A stretch of DNA of 64,000 bases from Mycoplasma haemocanis str. Illinois (GCF_000238995.1 NC_016638.1:744001-808000); one strand, 5' to 3'; shown: positions 1 to 11,195, counted from the first letter of the stretch. Made by a program: numbers and translations. Notes: a model not told the origin generated them from the letters alone.

Positions 1-181
1 CCTTATTGGGGATTTTTTTCTTGAGTTCTTGAGAGTTAGAAGTTTTAGAAATAGAATTATCCTCAATTTTTGAAGATAGTAAATTTTCAGATGAACCCAC
101 TCCCACTTCAGAAAAAATAGCACCCATCCCCCCGAAAAAAGAACCTACAGCCACGGCCTTAGGAATTAAAGAACTCGCCAT
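1..181 (-). CDS. Small anchored surface protein, partial (C-terminus outside the window)
   Basis: Only the first 60 residues are in the window. They begin MASSLIPKAVAVGSFFGGMG, a hydrophobic Gly-rich stretch that should act as an uncleaved signal anchor, followed by a Ser/Lys-rich tail. The start is well supported: a strong AGGAGGT ribosome site lies about 9 bases upstream. The N-terminus resembles that of the gene at 1658-2158 (shared LIPK near the start, then a Ser-Glu-X-Leu-Leu segment before a Lys-rich stretch), so the two are probably paralogs. Function unknown. Confidence 0.7.
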   Translation of the reverse strand, partial: MASSLIPKAVAVGSFFGGMGAIFSEVGVGSSENLLSSKIEDNSISKTSNSQELKKKIPNK

Positions 182-692
182 AAAGCTTACCTCCTAGTTA
201 TTCATATTCTTTATATTCTTTAACTAAATTTTTTTGAATCTAATACGAATAACTCAGTTTTCATCTTCTTATACACACAAATGTGACTTATATCGGTGAC
301 AGTCCTAACTGATTCTTTATTGCTATTCACATACATAAACTCCTTACTTAAAAGAATAATACTGAATTCCCCAAAAGGGAAAGAAAATACCCCTTAACGA
401 ACTATTCTTAACCGTCAACGTCCTCCTAGTTTGTTCCAATAAGTACAACAATTAATTTTTAGTTGGTATGGTATCTTCTAATCCTGAAACAACCATACAT
501 CCCCCCCAATTCAGAACCTCCTTGTTTATAACTTTCATTAGCATCTTTAAATCCTTTACAAGAGCTTTTCTTAATCACTCTTATATACTAAGGAAGGGGG
601 TGAATACTACGCTCCCCACTCTTAGTAGATTAGAGATAAAAACCACCACATCTAAAGACAATGTGGCATGGATAATCTATCTAAACAAGAAC
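182..692. other. Intergenic, possible decayed paralog
   Basis: No open reading frame fits the local style. On the minus strand around 470-590 there is a short stretch reading KSSCKGFKDANES, like the area around the first cysteine of the surface modules, but flanking stops break it. This may be the remains of a decayed paralog. The plus-strand open frame at 468-710 has no paralog and no anchor and looks accidental. Confidence 0.35.
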
Positions 693-1142
693 TTATTGTC
701 CTTCCATTAATTGTTTAAATCCTGTACCATTTTCCGAGCAGTAATCCCAATATCCTTTTGTTGGGTGAATATCGCTAGGATTGAGACCGTCTCCTTTCAC
801 CACATCCTCTGCATTTAATTCTAATGTTTCAAAGCAAAAATTCTTGAAGTCATCGGGACTATTTTTGGCTTCTTTAGGGAGATACGTAAATCTAGGATCA
901 GTTCACCCAGTAGACTCTAAGTAACGAAATTTCTTATCTCACATTACATGTTCGGGATCATACAACTTCGTATCTCCTCAACCATGTTTGCTAAGATACC
1001 CATTTACTTTTTTAGCCGTTTCCCTAAACTTTCTCATCTTAGTTTGATAATTACGCTCTTTAATTTGGGAAGTTCCAAATAAGGCGGCAAGAGTAGTCAC
1101 TCCCGCTCCACCAATCCCTAAAAGTATTCTCCCCCTCGACAT
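693..1142 (-). CDS. Small anchored hypothetical protein, single-module type
   Basis: 149 residues with three UGA-encoded Trp. The N-terminus (GRILLGIGGAGVTTLAALFG) is a Gly-rich hydrophobic segment giving one predicted membrane anchor. The rest is charged and Trp-rich, with two cysteines near the C-terminus, the last in an aromatic context (WDYC). The inter-cysteine spacing is longer than in the standard module of the neighbouring array, so it is a distant relative at best. There is no convincing ribosome site. Function unknown; likely displayed outside the membrane. Confidence 0.65.
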
Positions 1143-1657
1143 GTGAGGATGAATACTTAAAGCTATTTTTCGTCTTTTTCGTAATAACGGACTAGCTTAA
1201 AAGAGGAGAATGACTATTTTTATATGTTTCTCAATTGTTCTAGAAAGCTCTCCAAATAACTTTTGTAATTCTCTTCTTTATCTTTCGGTTTGATCCTGAT
1301 AATACTCTATAAAAAACTTTCTTTACTTTCAACAGGTTGGAAAACGATTATTAATCCAATTACAGTCAATTTAACCCCCCCTGTCTTAATAAATTATTAG
1401 ATAAAAAACTATACCCTTTAATTCAGTTCATTCAATATCTGTTGCTTCACTATCCATTTTCTATCTCCAGTTAAAAATAATTCCTTCTAAACCAAAACTT
1501 ATCTTGTTGGATTGGGAATTTCCGACATAGTTAGTTGACATAATTTTCATCATATGAAAACAAAGAAACTAGATATTAGATTTATTCTGATTTGAAAGCT
1601 AATGGTCGAAAGACCACAATAAAGAAGTATTTTTATGAAAAGTAAGTACTTAGAGTT
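1143..1657. other. Intergenic, nothing assignable
   Basis: 515 bases without a supported gene. A minus-strand stretch near 1215-1290 reads KDKEENYKSYLESFLEQL before a stop and could be the tail of a lost gene, but no start or anchor precedes it. Confidence 0.4.
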
Positions 1658-2158
1658 TTAATCAGTCCAATTTTCTGGCTTAAGATTCTCCGGTACATCA
1701 ACACCCTCCTTTTCTAATCAGTTTTCGTTATTCATATGTTCGTCATACACCCATGTGTGTTTTCACGTATCTCCGGTTCTTCCGAGATCCCATCTAACAA
1801 ATGCTTTTTTCCCAGATTTTTGACACGCATTTTTAATATTGTGTTTCAGATTCTCCTTATCCATTAGATTCCCTGAATCCAATTCCTTAATAAATTCCTC
1901 CTCAGTCCAAAACTCATCTTTAAATTTTGTAAATTTACCTTTTGCCGTGTTTGATACCTGGTCCATTTCACGCTCAAACTCCGCTTGAAAAATATTACAG
2001 TCGCCCTTTTTAGGAAACCTCTTTTTGGGCTGAGAAACAAAAGAAGTATCCTGAGAAAGTAAATCTTCTGAATTTGAATTGCCGGTTTCATACAAAATAG
2101 CTCCCACGCCGGCAAGAACAAACGCCCCAGCTACAATTTTAGGAATTAAAGTATTCAT
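1658..2158 (-). CDS. Small anchored hypothetical protein
   Basis: 166 residues, read through in-frame TGA at 1763-1765 and 1718-1720 as Trp; the true stop is TAA at 1658-1660. The N-terminus MNTLIPKIVAGAFVLAGVGA is a single hydrophobic anchor. It is followed by a Ser-rich linker, a Lys-rich segment and a mixed-charge region. N-terminal features match the partial gene at 1-181. It has two Cys but not the standard C-x22-WC ending. It lies 92 bases beyond the last gene of the large array and may be transcribed separately. Function unknown. Confidence 0.65.
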
Positions 2159-2250
2159 AATAAGTTCTGCCCTTAATTTACCATCAAAAAGATCCCGAAA
2201 ACATTTAATTAAAAACTAACATATTTGAAACGGAAGAGGTTGAATAAACA

Positions 2251-2859
2251 TTAAGCATTAACAGAACATCAAAGAATAGATTTATATAAATCCTCTTCAA
2301 ATCCTTCTAAATCATTAGTTTTACCATTCAAGGCCTTACAATCCTCTTTAATAGCTTTCAGATTTGTTACATCATCCCCGTTAAATTCACGATTTAACTT
2401 ATTAGAGGAAGTGGTTTTATGACTAGAGATCTTCTCTTTTCATAGACTATCATCAGTATTTTTAGAAGCTTCTGTAGATAGTGATTTCTTCCCAAATAAA
2501 GACAATCTATCATTCACACTCTGTGGAGAAACACATCACCTTCTTGCCTCCTTATAGTCGGATTTTTCAAAATTCTGTTTATTCAATAAATCTCTACAAT
2601 AACTTTGAAGTTTAGAAACCTCGGTAATTCCGTTAGGATATGCCTTCTTGTACTTTTCTAAAACATCTGCCCATTTATCTTGAGAATTAGTATCCAAAAG
2701 GGTGTATTTGTTTTCAACTAGAGACTGAGAAATACTTTTATTAATTACAGTATTCTTTTCTTCTTTGGAAGATGAAAGCCAATAATCCTTAGTTAAATAA
2801 GTTCCGGTGGCTAAAGTACCTCCGACCGCCATTGTTAAAAGTAATTTAGATACATACAT
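2251..2859 (-). CDS. Anchored two-module WC protein, type ATGTYLT
   Basis: 202 residues. An N-terminal anchor containing the signature TGTYLT is followed by two cysteine-pair modules; the second ends WCSVNA just before TAA. In-frame TGA at 2536-2538 lies in the first module's Trp-Cys pair, so standard-code reading would cut the protein in half. Paralogs with the same N-terminus are at 4637-5263 and 6366-6962. It is the last gene of the 19-gene leftward array and starts 2 bases after the stop of the gene at 2862. Role inferred: extracellular, membrane-anchored; function unknown. Confidence 0.75.
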
Positions 2860-2861
2860 AA

Positions 2862-3506
2862 TTACTTACCTTTCTCTTTGGTACATCAATCTATAACGTT
2901 TTGGAATTTAATATCCTTTACTCCATAAGCCTTTTCCCCCTTCTTAACCTTACACTTAGTCTTTAAATCTTGAGGAACAGATTGAAGATTCTGTTTATCA
3001 GTATCTCAATTAGTCAACTCTCACTTATTTCCCTCTGGGTTGTTTATGTAATTAGACCAGGCAGTCTTTCATCCATCCTCATCATTAGAATCACTCAAAA
3101 CTTCCCTAGTATTCCCTGATGTTATTAATTGGGAAATATCCGTCATTTCTATACAATGAATAGATAGGGCTTTCAATAATAGATCATCTTCTCCAGATAC
3201 CTTCTCATCCACTTTCGTAAGACAAGCATTCTTAAAAGCCTCTGGAACTTTCTGCGTATCTAAAGATTCTTTATCATAATTCGGAATTCCTAACGGATTC
3301 CCAGCTACTTTAACATACTCAGACCATCTGTCTACCCACTGATTAGAACTTGAAGTCAAGAGAGTTCTTCCTGAAGCAGAAATCAGAGTTTTGGCTGTAA
3401 ATCTACCATCTTTATTATCTTTCAAACTCTGAGATAAGAGATAACCTCCACCACAAACCCCGGAACAACCAACAACTCCCGCTAGGCCTTTAACTAAATA
3501 ATTCAT
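2862..3506 (-). CDS. Anchored two-module WC protein, type MNYLVKG
   Basis: 214 residues. The N-terminus MNYLVKGLAGVVGCSGVCGG is hydrophobic and carries two extra cysteines in a C-x3-C arrangement within the anchor, which is unusual for this window. After a GRTLLTS segment come two modules, the second ending in DWCTKEKGK. The closest relative is 9890-10528, which keeps the Cys-rich anchor (GCSSVCGG). The anchor cysteines could be acylated, but there is no textbook lipobox. Part of the leftward array. Confidence 0.75.
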
Positions 3507-3512
3507 CTTTTT

Positions 3513-4175
3513 CTAATGGGGTTTGGAACATCATCTAGTGAAATTTAAAAACTTAGAATCCTTCTCTCAAAAGGCAGTTTCATCTGCTTTAGATTTACAT
3601 TTAGACTTAAAATCACTAGGGAGTGAAGTTCTATTGGCTTTAACACTGTCTCAATTGCTCTTACTCAATTCCCAAGGATTGCTGTTGGCATTGTCATCCA
3701 AGTAAGATTGTCAAGCAGACTTTCAAGCCTCTTCATCAGAACTCCCATCAGTACTTAAAGCAGTAAATCCGGAATTCCTGTTAACCAATTCAGAAATCTT
3801 AAATTCCTTAGAGCAATGCTCAACTACCTGTTGATAAAGCGGGTCTTCCATTCCGGAGACTTCTATTTGAGAATTAGAAATACATTTGTCTATAAAAGAT
3901 TCTGAAGCTGTAGTTGTATTAGCTTTCGTAGACTCATAATCCTTTAAATTCCAAATATTCTTTCCCCCCTCTACATAAGACTTTCATCTAGAATTCCACT
4001 GTTCAATATTCTCACCCTTAGTTAATAATGTTCTTCCCTGTTCTTTGAATAACTTGAATATAGAAACCTTCTTATCTTTAGCGGGAATTAAGTAGCTGGA
4101 GGAAAGATATCCTAAACCAGCAACTCCACTAACGGAACCTAATCCAATAGCTACTTTAGTAAGGGATATAGACAC
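3513..4175 (-). CDS. Anchored two-module WC protein, type GLGYLS
   Basis: 220 residues from a GTG start. The anchor (GLGSVSGVAGLGYLSSSYLI) is followed by GRTLLTKG and two modules; the first ends in a Cys preceded by Glu-His rather than Trp, the second in RWC. Paralogs are 5269-5925, 8118-8765 and 10531-11184; these share length, the EQGRTLL or KEGRT segment and a VSG(M/I)xD(P/S)LY block between the first two cysteines. Start chosen by alignment of the anchors. Position: 6 bases after the stop of 4182-4637. Confidence 0.75.
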
Positions 4176-4181
4176 AAGGTA

Positions 4182-4637
4182 TTAAGATTGGGAAGCAGTC
4201 ACCTCCTTAGTACATCAAGTAGATACCTTCAAGTAAGCTTCATCTTTTTCGCTATAGACTTGTTTCTTGCTTTCCAAATCACACTTATTCAAAAAGTCCT
4301 CTGGAGCATTATCATCATTCTTCTTATTTACAAAATCCACAATCCCCAAAGGATCTAGTCCATTTGTAGTAACAGAAGAATTCTTATTTTTATAGTTAGA
4401 TCAAGCTTTCTTTCAATCTTCATCTTCTCCATTTTTACCCTCCTTCATTAGTAATTCCTTAGTCTTATCCTTCTTTAAAAGATCCGCCACAGAAAAAGTT
4501 GGCTTTTGCTCTTCTATGGGCTTCTCTTTATGCTTGTTATCTTTAGAAAATACCTTATAGCCAATCGCAACAGTACCTCCTGTGGCACCTACTCCCAAGA
4601 CCCCCAATAACACTTTAGGTGCAAAAAGACTAGCCAT
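4182..4637 (-). CDS. Anchored single-module WC protein, type GVLGVGA
   Basis: 151 residues: an anchor (VLLGVLGVGATGGTVAIGY), a Lys/Glu linker with the segment SVADLLKKDK, then one module with W-x3-W-x2-Y and a final C-x22-WC pair ending WCTKEVTASQS. This is the minimal unit of the array: one anchor plus one module. Its ATG shares one base with the TAA of the upstream gene at 4637-5263 (TAATG), suggesting translational coupling. Function unknown. Confidence 0.75.
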
Positions 4638-5263
4638 TACTCTCCCTCTTTAGTACACCACTTAAGAACCTTAGTATACAAGTCACTAGTGCCTTGTTCC
4701 GAAACCAAAAATTCCTGCTCACTATTTCTAGAACATCACTCCTTAATTTTGGATAAATCATCTCCCTCATTTCAAGTATTCTCATCCGTCAATCCCACAT
4801 CAGACCGCTTCTCGGATGCCGATTTACGTTTATCGTACGTTGTCTTTCATTCGGAAGTATGAGAAGAATCTAACAAGAGCTTAGACTTCCGCTTTAATTG
4901 ACTAGAAATATCTCTGATTAAGCAATACTTCTTTACATTCTCCAAAATTCCTTTATTCTTTTCAGAATCCAATGTCATTTGATCCGCACATCATTTAGAT
5001 AAAGCCACTCCTCCCGCAACCTTATCTAAAGATCCCACCTTTAATAAAGCTTCAATCGCAGCTTTATCTGATTCAAATTCTTCCTCTCACTGCTTAATTA
5101 GAGAGTTGCCTGAAAGAGTAGAAGATATAAATTTCTTTTCCTCTAAAGAATCTTTAATGCTCTTAAATTTCTTAGAGGGCATTCAGTATCCTTGAGTTAA
5201 ATAAGCTCCTGCAGATATACCACCAACAGAACCTAAAAAAACTAGAGAATTAATTAAATTCAC
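4637..5263 (-). CDS. Anchored two-module WC protein, type GAYLTQ
   Basis: 208 residues from a GTG start (GTG AAT TTA ATT AAT). The anchor with GAYLTQGYW marks it as a relative of 2251-2859 and 6366-6962. Cys pairs are in both halves: SKWC to KKYC, then EWC to KWC near the end (KWCTKEGE). Between modules it reads DISSQLKRKSKLLL, where siblings carry a comparable basic-to-hydrophobic entry into module two. The stop overlaps the next start by one base. Confidence 0.73.
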
Positions 5264-5268
5264 AAAAA

Positions 5269-5925
5269 CTAACTAGATACCTTAGCACACCACCTTACAA
5301 AACTGGAAAAGCTAGGATCCTTTTCACCAAACACTTGTTCCCCCACTTTAGCCTTACATTTATTTTTAAAGTCATTAGACAGTTGATCTCTTCTTCCTTT
5401 TGCACTGCTTCAATCGCTTAGAGCTAACGGATTATTATCCCCATTATCATCTAGATAATTCTGCCATGCCGACTTCCACTCCGCATCTTGACCAGTGTCA
5501 GTATTAAGTGTCGTGATTTTGGAATTAGAACCAACTAATTCTGAGACTTTAAACTTCTTAGAACAATTATTAATTACCTCTTGATAAAGAGGATCATCAA
5601 TGCCAGAAACTTTAAATTGAAAATTAAACATACATTTGTCTTTGAAGGAAGAAGGAACTGTCTCTTTATTAGATTTAGACTTTTCGTAATCCGCTATCTT
5701 TCAAGAATCAATTCCAGACTCTACATAGGCTTTCCATCTTTCTTTTCACTGCTCCTCATCACTATCCTTAGATAAGATAGTCCTACCCTCTTGCTCAAAT
5801 AACTTAGATATTGCTATCTTATTTTCTACCGAAGAAGAAAGGTGGATGGAGACTAAATATCCTAAACCTGCAGTTCCACTAACAGCGCCAACCCCCGCAA
5901 CTACCTTTACAGTAGATAAAGTCAT
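5269..5925 (-). CDS. Anchored two-module WC protein, type GLGYL
   Basis: 218 residues. The anchor GVGAVSGTAGLGYLVSIHL is followed by EQEGRTILSKD and two modules. The block VSGIDDPLYQEVINNC sits between the two cysteines of module one, and the protein ends RWCAKVSS. It is nearly the same length as its siblings at 3513, 8118 and 10531, and these four alternate with single-module genes, so pairs were probably duplicated together. Function unknown. Confidence 0.75.
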
Positions 5926-5928
5926 AAA

Positions 5929-6354
5929 CTAAGCTCCTGTTGAAGTTGAGTCCTTAGTGCACCACTCTAAAACATTCTTATATTCTTGGGCCTCGGTATC
6001 TAAAACCTCCTTTCTAGATTCCCTCTCACAAGCATCCATAAAGTCATTGGGTGCATTTTGACCCTCCTGAGATTTCTTAGTATCCCAATCCGGTATTTTT
6101 CAAGGATTAGCATCCTTAGAAGAATCACCAGTTCTATATTTTTCATAAACCTTCTTCCATTCTTCACTCGCTCCTCCAGATGATTTCTGCAAAAGCGTCT
6201 TTCCAGATCTCTCCTTAATAAGATCAGCAATTGATTTCTTTTCTGGTAAGGGGATATCTGTAGTCGTTTTTTTACTTAATACTTGATATCCAACAGCAGA
6301 AGTAATTCCTGCCGCACCAACTCCTAAAGTCCCAAGTAAAATCTTAGAGGCCAA
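5929..6354 (-). CDS. Anchored single-module WC protein
   Basis: 141 residues, apparently from a TTG start (TTG GCC TCT AAG ATT), placed where siblings have ATG. The anchor is LLGTLGVGAAGITSAVGY. The linker carries SIADLIKERSGKTLLQ. A single module follows with W-x3-Y-x2-Y-like aromatic spacing and a final pair ending EWCTKDSTSTGA. Relatives are 4182, 6966, 8769 and 11889. It is 3 bases upstream of the next start in the same operon. Confidence 0.72.
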
Positions 6355-6365
6355 GGGTAGAGATA

Positions 6366-6962
6366 TTATTGAGAATTAACGGAACACCATTCATAGAATT
6401 TAGAAAAACTACTCTCAAAGTCTTCATCAACACTCTCCTTTGAACTTAACTTCCCACATTCAGACTTAATATCTGTCACATTTTTTGCTTCCTCATCTCC
6501 AAAATTATGATTTAACTTATTGGAATGCACTCCCTTGTGGGAAGTTATTTTCTCTTTCCACTTACTATCATCAGTATCAGAACTCGTAGATAAGGATGCT
6601 CTATTGAAAAATCCTAATCTATTCTGAACACTTTGAGTTTCAACGCATCATCTCCTCGCTTTCTGATAATCTCCATCATTAAATTCCTCTTTTTCCAAGA
6701 GTACTCTACATTCATTTTGTAAGTCGACAGTAGTCTTAGTTACAGAATAAGCCGCATTATATTTCGACAAAATAGATTTTCAACTGTCAGCTCTAGTGGT
6801 GTCTAAAGGTTTGTAGTTATTATCTAGAAGAGCTTGAGAAACTCTCTTAAATGGTGTTTTAGTCTTCTTAGAAGAAATTCAAGAATCCCTAGTTAAATAA
6901 GCTCCTGTAGCTACAATTGTCCCCGAACCAGCAAAGACTATCAAAGGTTTAATTAAATTCAT
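6366..6962 (-). CDS. Anchored two-module WC protein, type ATGAYLTRD
   Basis: 198 residues. The anchor ends in ATGAYLTRDSW. Module one ends RRWCVETQSVQNRL; module two ends EWCSVNSQ. The same boundary wording (WCV, Gln-Ser-Val, then Arg-Leu) occurs in 2251-2859, so the two are close paralogs now separated by eight genes. Cysteine spacings are 22 and 25 residues inclusive. Member of the leftward array, 11 bases before the next start. Confidence 0.74.
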
Positions 6963-6965
6963 ATA

Positions 6966-7397
6966 TTAGGTAGATGAGACTTTGGTACATCAAGTAGAAA
7001 CGGTTAAATAAACAGCATCAGAAACACTAGATACTGTCTTCTTACTTTCTTCATCACACCTATTTAAAAACTCCTCAGGCACAGAATCCGGAGTAGACTT
7101 TTTAGTAGCTCAACCAGAAATCTTTAGGGGATCAGAACCCTCTGCAGAGTTACTAGCATTCTTTTCCACATAAGCCTTCCAAGCAGTTTTTCAATCAGCA
7201 TGGTCTTTCCCTAAAGATGTTTTAAGAAGTGTTTTAGTTTTATCTTTCGATAAGAGTTCAGATACAGAGAAAGACTTCCTCTTGGTTGGAGTTTCTTTAG
7301 GTTTAGAAAATAAAAACTTACTTCCAAAATACCCTGCAGTTCCGAAAGCTCCAACCAAAGTAACCGCCGCTGAATAATTAACCAATGAGGAGGCCAT
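6966..7397 (-). CDS. Anchored single-module WC protein, type GTAGYFGS
   Basis: 143 residues. The anchor contains GAFGTAGYFGSKFLFSKP; its closest sibling, 8769-9206, has GVAGYFGSNFIFSKP. A Lys-rich linker with SVSELLSKDKTK leads into one module ending TWCTKVSST. The ATG overlaps the TAA of the upstream fused gene (7397-8113) by one base. Function unknown. Confidence 0.75.
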
Positions 7398-8113
7398 TAC
7401 TTAGCCTTAGTACAGTACTTAAGGATATTCTGATACTCTAAAGCTTCCTTATTTGGAACTAATACCGATGCTTCTGTAGCACATTTGGAAATAAAATCCT
7501 GGGGAGCATTTTCTCCTGTTTTGTCTTTCTTGTTGTTTCAATCCTGTATATTCCAAGGATTCTTATTAGAACTTGCATACTCCTTCCTATAAGTCTCTCA
7601 AGAGGCCTTCCATGCCTCATCGGAATTAGCGGTAGTATTGGTTAGTAAAACTTTGTTATCAGAATATAAGAAAGAGGAAGCAGACACTTTATAGTTCCTA
7701 GTACATCAGTCAGATACCTGAGTATATTGGGTATCTGACATCCCCTCAACTTCATTATTCGATAAAGATACACATTTATCTATAAAAGAATCCGGCGCTT
7801 TCTCATCTGGTATAGAGGAATCATAATTTCCTTTAAATCCGTTTATGGATCATGGATCCTCTGAAGTCTTGAAATTCTTATTTGCCTCTCTATAAGCCTT
7901 CCAAGCTGCCTTTCAAAATGGACTTTCGGAGGAATCTGCCTTAGTTAATAAGACTCTTTCTCCAGTCTCCCTTATTAACTGGGAGATAATCTTTTTAACC
8001 TTAGGAGTTTCTTTATCACTTTTAAATATCTTGTATCCGCCCAAAACTGTTCCTCCTGCGGCACCAACTCCTAATAATCCCAATAAAGATTTAGATGCAG
8101 AGGAAATAGCCAT
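7397..8113 (-). CDS. Fused two-module WC protein (single-module gene joined to an anchorless copy)
   Basis: 238 residues in one frame. The first part is a normal single-module protein (anchor LLGLLGVGAAGGTVLGGYKI, module ending DWCTR). Instead of stopping it continues through SASSFLYSDNKVLLT into a second complete module ending KYCTKAK. The second half has W-x3-W-x2-Y, the mid Trp and the Cys pair but no anchor. The same layout is in 9210-9890 and 11196-11885, with matching junction wording (ASSFL, then a LLT or ELLT segment). This looks like fusion of adjacent single-module genes. Confidence 0.76.
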
Positions 8114-8117
8114 TGTG

Positions 8118-8765
8118 TTAGGTTACTTTATTTTTGGTACATCACGCAATTACATTTTCAAACTTAATGTCCTTTATTCCAAAAGCTTTCTCGGCTAGCT
8201 TAGAAGTACATTTTGTTTTGAAATCTTGAGGCACTGTATCTGGAGTTAACTTGGCAGAAGCCCAATTCTCTATATTCCACTTATTATCTGGAGAGTTCCT
8301 AATATAGTCTTGTCAAGATGATTTTCATTCGGCATCATCTCCGGAAGCAGAATTCAATTTTGTCCTCTTTCCTTCAGATGTAACCAAATCTTCAACCTTG
8401 AATTCTTTAGAACAATTCTTAACTACCTCTAAATACAGAGAATCAGATATTCCCGTAACCTTAACGTCAGCATTAAGAAGACACTTATTTACAAAAGAAT
8501 CTGGAGCTTTAGAAACGTCTGACTTTTGAGAAGAATAATCCTCTAATTTCCAAGAATCCTTATTCTCAGTCACATAAGAATTTCATCGTTCTTTCCATTG
8601 TTCAACGTCTGCTCCCTTAGATAAAAAAGTTCTGCCTTCTTTTTTAAATAACTCTGATATAGTGACTTTTTTGGAATTAGAAGAGGAGTAATGAAAGGAT
8701 AAATAGCCTAACCCTGCAGTTCCACTAACGGCTCCCAATCCCGCTGCAACTTTTAAAAACGACAT
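8118..8765 (-). CDS. Anchored two-module WC protein, type GLGYLSF
   Basis: 215 residues, ATG start. The anchor is VAAGLGAVSGTAGLGYLSFH, followed by KKEGRTFLSKG. Module one's cysteines are exactly C-x22-C and enclose VTGISDSLYLEVVKN. Module two's are also C-x22-C and enclose EKAFGIKDIKFENVIAW. These two stretches show the module pattern most clearly: an aromatic or aliphatic residue 8-9 after the first Cys, then Tyr/Phe seven before the last. Member of the leftward array. Confidence 0.77.
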
Positions 8766-8768
8766 AAG

Positions 8769-9206
8769 TTAAGCTCCCGCTGATTTGTCTTTAGTACATC
8801 ACTTATAGACATTTGAATAAGCAGAGTCTGAAGTATCAAATACCTCCCTCTTACTTTCTGTATCACATTTATTCATGAAATCTGTTGGAGCATCATCATT
8901 TGATTTTGCAGTTAACCAGTTGGGAATTTTTCAAGGATCAGAATTTTCTGTTGTGGCAGAAGTATTTTGATCCTTATAGTTCTTCCAAGCTGCCTTTCAA
9001 TCAGAATCACTACCTTGCTTCCCCTCCTTACTCAAAAGCTCCTTCTTTTCGTCTTTAGCGATCAACGATGCAATAGAAAACTTAGTTTTAGAGGTAGAGT
9101 TCTCGGAAGGCTTAGAAAAAATAAAGTTACTTCCGAAATAACCTGCAACTCCGGCAGCGCCCGTTAAAACAACGCAAAATAAAGGATTAACTCAAGGAGC
9201 GGCCAT
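8769..9206 (-). CDS. Anchored single-module WC protein, type GVAGYFGS
   Basis: 145 residues. The anchor GAAGVAGYFGSNFIF is followed by a Ser/Lys linker with SIASLIAKDEKKELL, then one module: W-x3-W-x2-Y, DPWKIPNW, and a C-x22-C pair ending KWCTKDKSAGA. It is a close sibling of 6966-7397. In both loci the gene lies directly downstream of a fused or two-module gene. Function unknown; probably surface exposed. Confidence 0.76.
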
Positions 9207-9209
9207 AAT

Positions 9210-9890
9210 CTAGCCTTTAGTTTTGGTGCAATACTTAGAAAGTCTCTGGTAAATAGGATCTTCTTTGTTCAAAATCAATGCTTTAGCTTCTGAAGCACAT
9301 TTTGAAATGAAATCAGTAGGAGCGCTATTACCCTTATTGGCCTTTAAAGAAGCTCAATTTGTAATTCCTCAAGGATTACTATCAGTATCTTTGAAATCTT
9401 TCCAATAGGCATCTCAAACAGTAGTCCATGAAGAATCGGAAGCTGATGTTCCACTAGTCAATAACTCCTTCTTATCCGCTTCCAAGAAAGAAGAGGCTTC
9501 TACCCTCTTATCTCTAGTACACCACTTAGATACCTGTAAGTAAAGAGGATCTTTATTACTGGTAACTCTCTTCTTAGAATGTGCTTCGCACTTATCTAGT
9601 AGATCTGCTGGAGCATCTTTATCTGATTGAGACTTTAAAGATTTTCAATCTTTAATCCCCCAAGGATCAATTTCTTGAGATTGATTTTCTTTCCTATATT
9701 TCTCTCAAGAAGCTTTTCAATTACTATCTGCTACACTTTTGGAATTTAAAAGCTCAAGAGTTGGGTCTTCATTTATTAGCTCATAAATATATTTCCCATA
9801 ATCTGATTTAAATAAATATACGCCTCCAATTCCTGCGGCTGTTGTCCCTGTGGCAGCTACACCAAGCAAAGCTAATTTATTAATTGCCAT
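9210..9890 (-). CDS. Fused two-module WC protein
   Basis: 226 residues. The anchor is ALLGVAATGTTAAGIGGVYL, followed by KYIYELINEDPTLELL and a first module ending KWCTRDKRVEASSFLEAD. A second anchorless module follows, ending KYCTKTKG. Its best relative is 11196-11885, with the same YIYELI(N/K)EDP segment and the same junction. The start overlaps the stop of 9890-10528 by one base. One of three fused genes in the array. Confidence 0.76.
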
Positions 9891-10528
9891 TACTTATTCT
9901 TGGTGCATCAGGAAATAACATTCTCAAACTTAACGTCTTTTACTCCAAATGCCTTCTCTGAAATCTTAGAAGTGCATTTGGACTTGAAATCATCAGGAAC
10001 TGTTTCCAAATTAGATTTAACAGTTTCCCATTTATCAATTCCTCATGAATTGTCATGAGAATTATCAACATAATTCTTTCAAGAAGCTTTTCATTCTTCA
10101 GTATCCCCGGTAGACGTATTCAAAATCTGCCTTTTACCATGAGATGAAATAAGTGAAGATATAGTTGTCATTTCCACACATCACGTAGACAAGTCCTTAA
10201 ATAACTTATCCTCGGCCCCAAATACCTTCTTATCTACCCCCAATAAGCATTTACTTTTAAACTCATCGGGAACCAAATCCTTATTCTTGGCTTTTTCCTC
10301 ATATCCTTCTATTTCCATAGTATTCTCATGAGAATCAACATATTCCTTTCATCTTTCTAACCATTGAGAAGACTCTTTAGTTAACAAAGTTCTTCCGGAG
10401 CTTACAATAAGACTTCTAACCGTGGGCCTAAAATCCTCATCTGGATTAAAATGCTTAAAAACAAAGTACCCGCCACATACACTTGAACAGCCGGCAACTC
10501 CCACAAATCCTTTCGCTAAATAATTCAT
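9890..10528 (-). CDS. Anchored two-module WC protein, type MNYLAKG
   Basis: 212 residues. The N-terminus MNYLAKGFVGVAGCSSVCGG has the C-x3-C pair seen otherwise only in 2862-3506. SSGRTLLTKESSQW leads into module one, which ends TWCVEMTTISSLI; the second ends SWCTKNK. The paralog at 2862 also has an EMT-I-S-LI block in this place. The pair therefore forms its own subfamily within the array. Confidence 0.75.
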
Positions 10529-10530
10529 AA

Positions 10531-11184
10531 CTAAGAAGTCTTAGAACACCATCTAACAAAGTTTAAAAACTTAGGATCTTTAGTTCCAAACACCTTTTCC
10601 TCCTTCTTAGTTCCACATTTAGTTTTTAAATCTGAAGAAAACTGATTCTCCTGAGACTTCTTCTCGTTTCAATCACTTAAAGATCAAGGATTTTTATCTC
10701 CGTTATCTACTAAATAATTCTTTCAAGAAGCTTTCCAACCTTCCTCGTCCCCACTCGAGGTATTTAAATTAGTAATCTTATTATCAGAAGTAACTAAAGC
10801 ATCTACCTTAAATTCCTTCGAACAATTCTTAACTACTTGTTTATAAGAAGGATCATCAATTCCAGAAACTTCTAATTTTGAATTAGAAAGACATTTATCT
10901 ATGAAAGCCTCTGGGGCCTTAGAGGGATCGGATTTCTTGTCAGAATAACCCTCTAGCTTTCAATAATCCTTATCTTCAGCAACATAGCCCTTCCATCTAT
11001 CATTTCACTGATCATCATCCAATCCTTTACTTAAAAGAGTCCTTCCCTGTTCTTCAAATAACTTGTATATGGGAATCTTTTTCTCGGTATTGGAAAATAA
11101 ATAATTAAAAGAAAGATATCCTAAACCGGTAACTCCACTGGCAACGCCAAATACTAAGGACGCCTTAGCAATAGGTATGGACAT
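10531..11184 (-). CDS. Anchored two-module WC protein, type GLGYLSF
   Basis: 217 residues, ATG start. The anchor is FGVASGVTGLGYLSFNYLF, followed by EEQGRTLLSKG, then modules with VSGIDDPSYKQVVKNC and a final RWCSKTS. Fourth member of the GLGYL subfamily. It sits next to the C-x3-C type gene at 9890, as 3513 sits next to 2862, supporting duplication of a gene pair. Function unknown. Confidence 0.76.
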
Positions 11185-11195
11185 GAGAATTAACG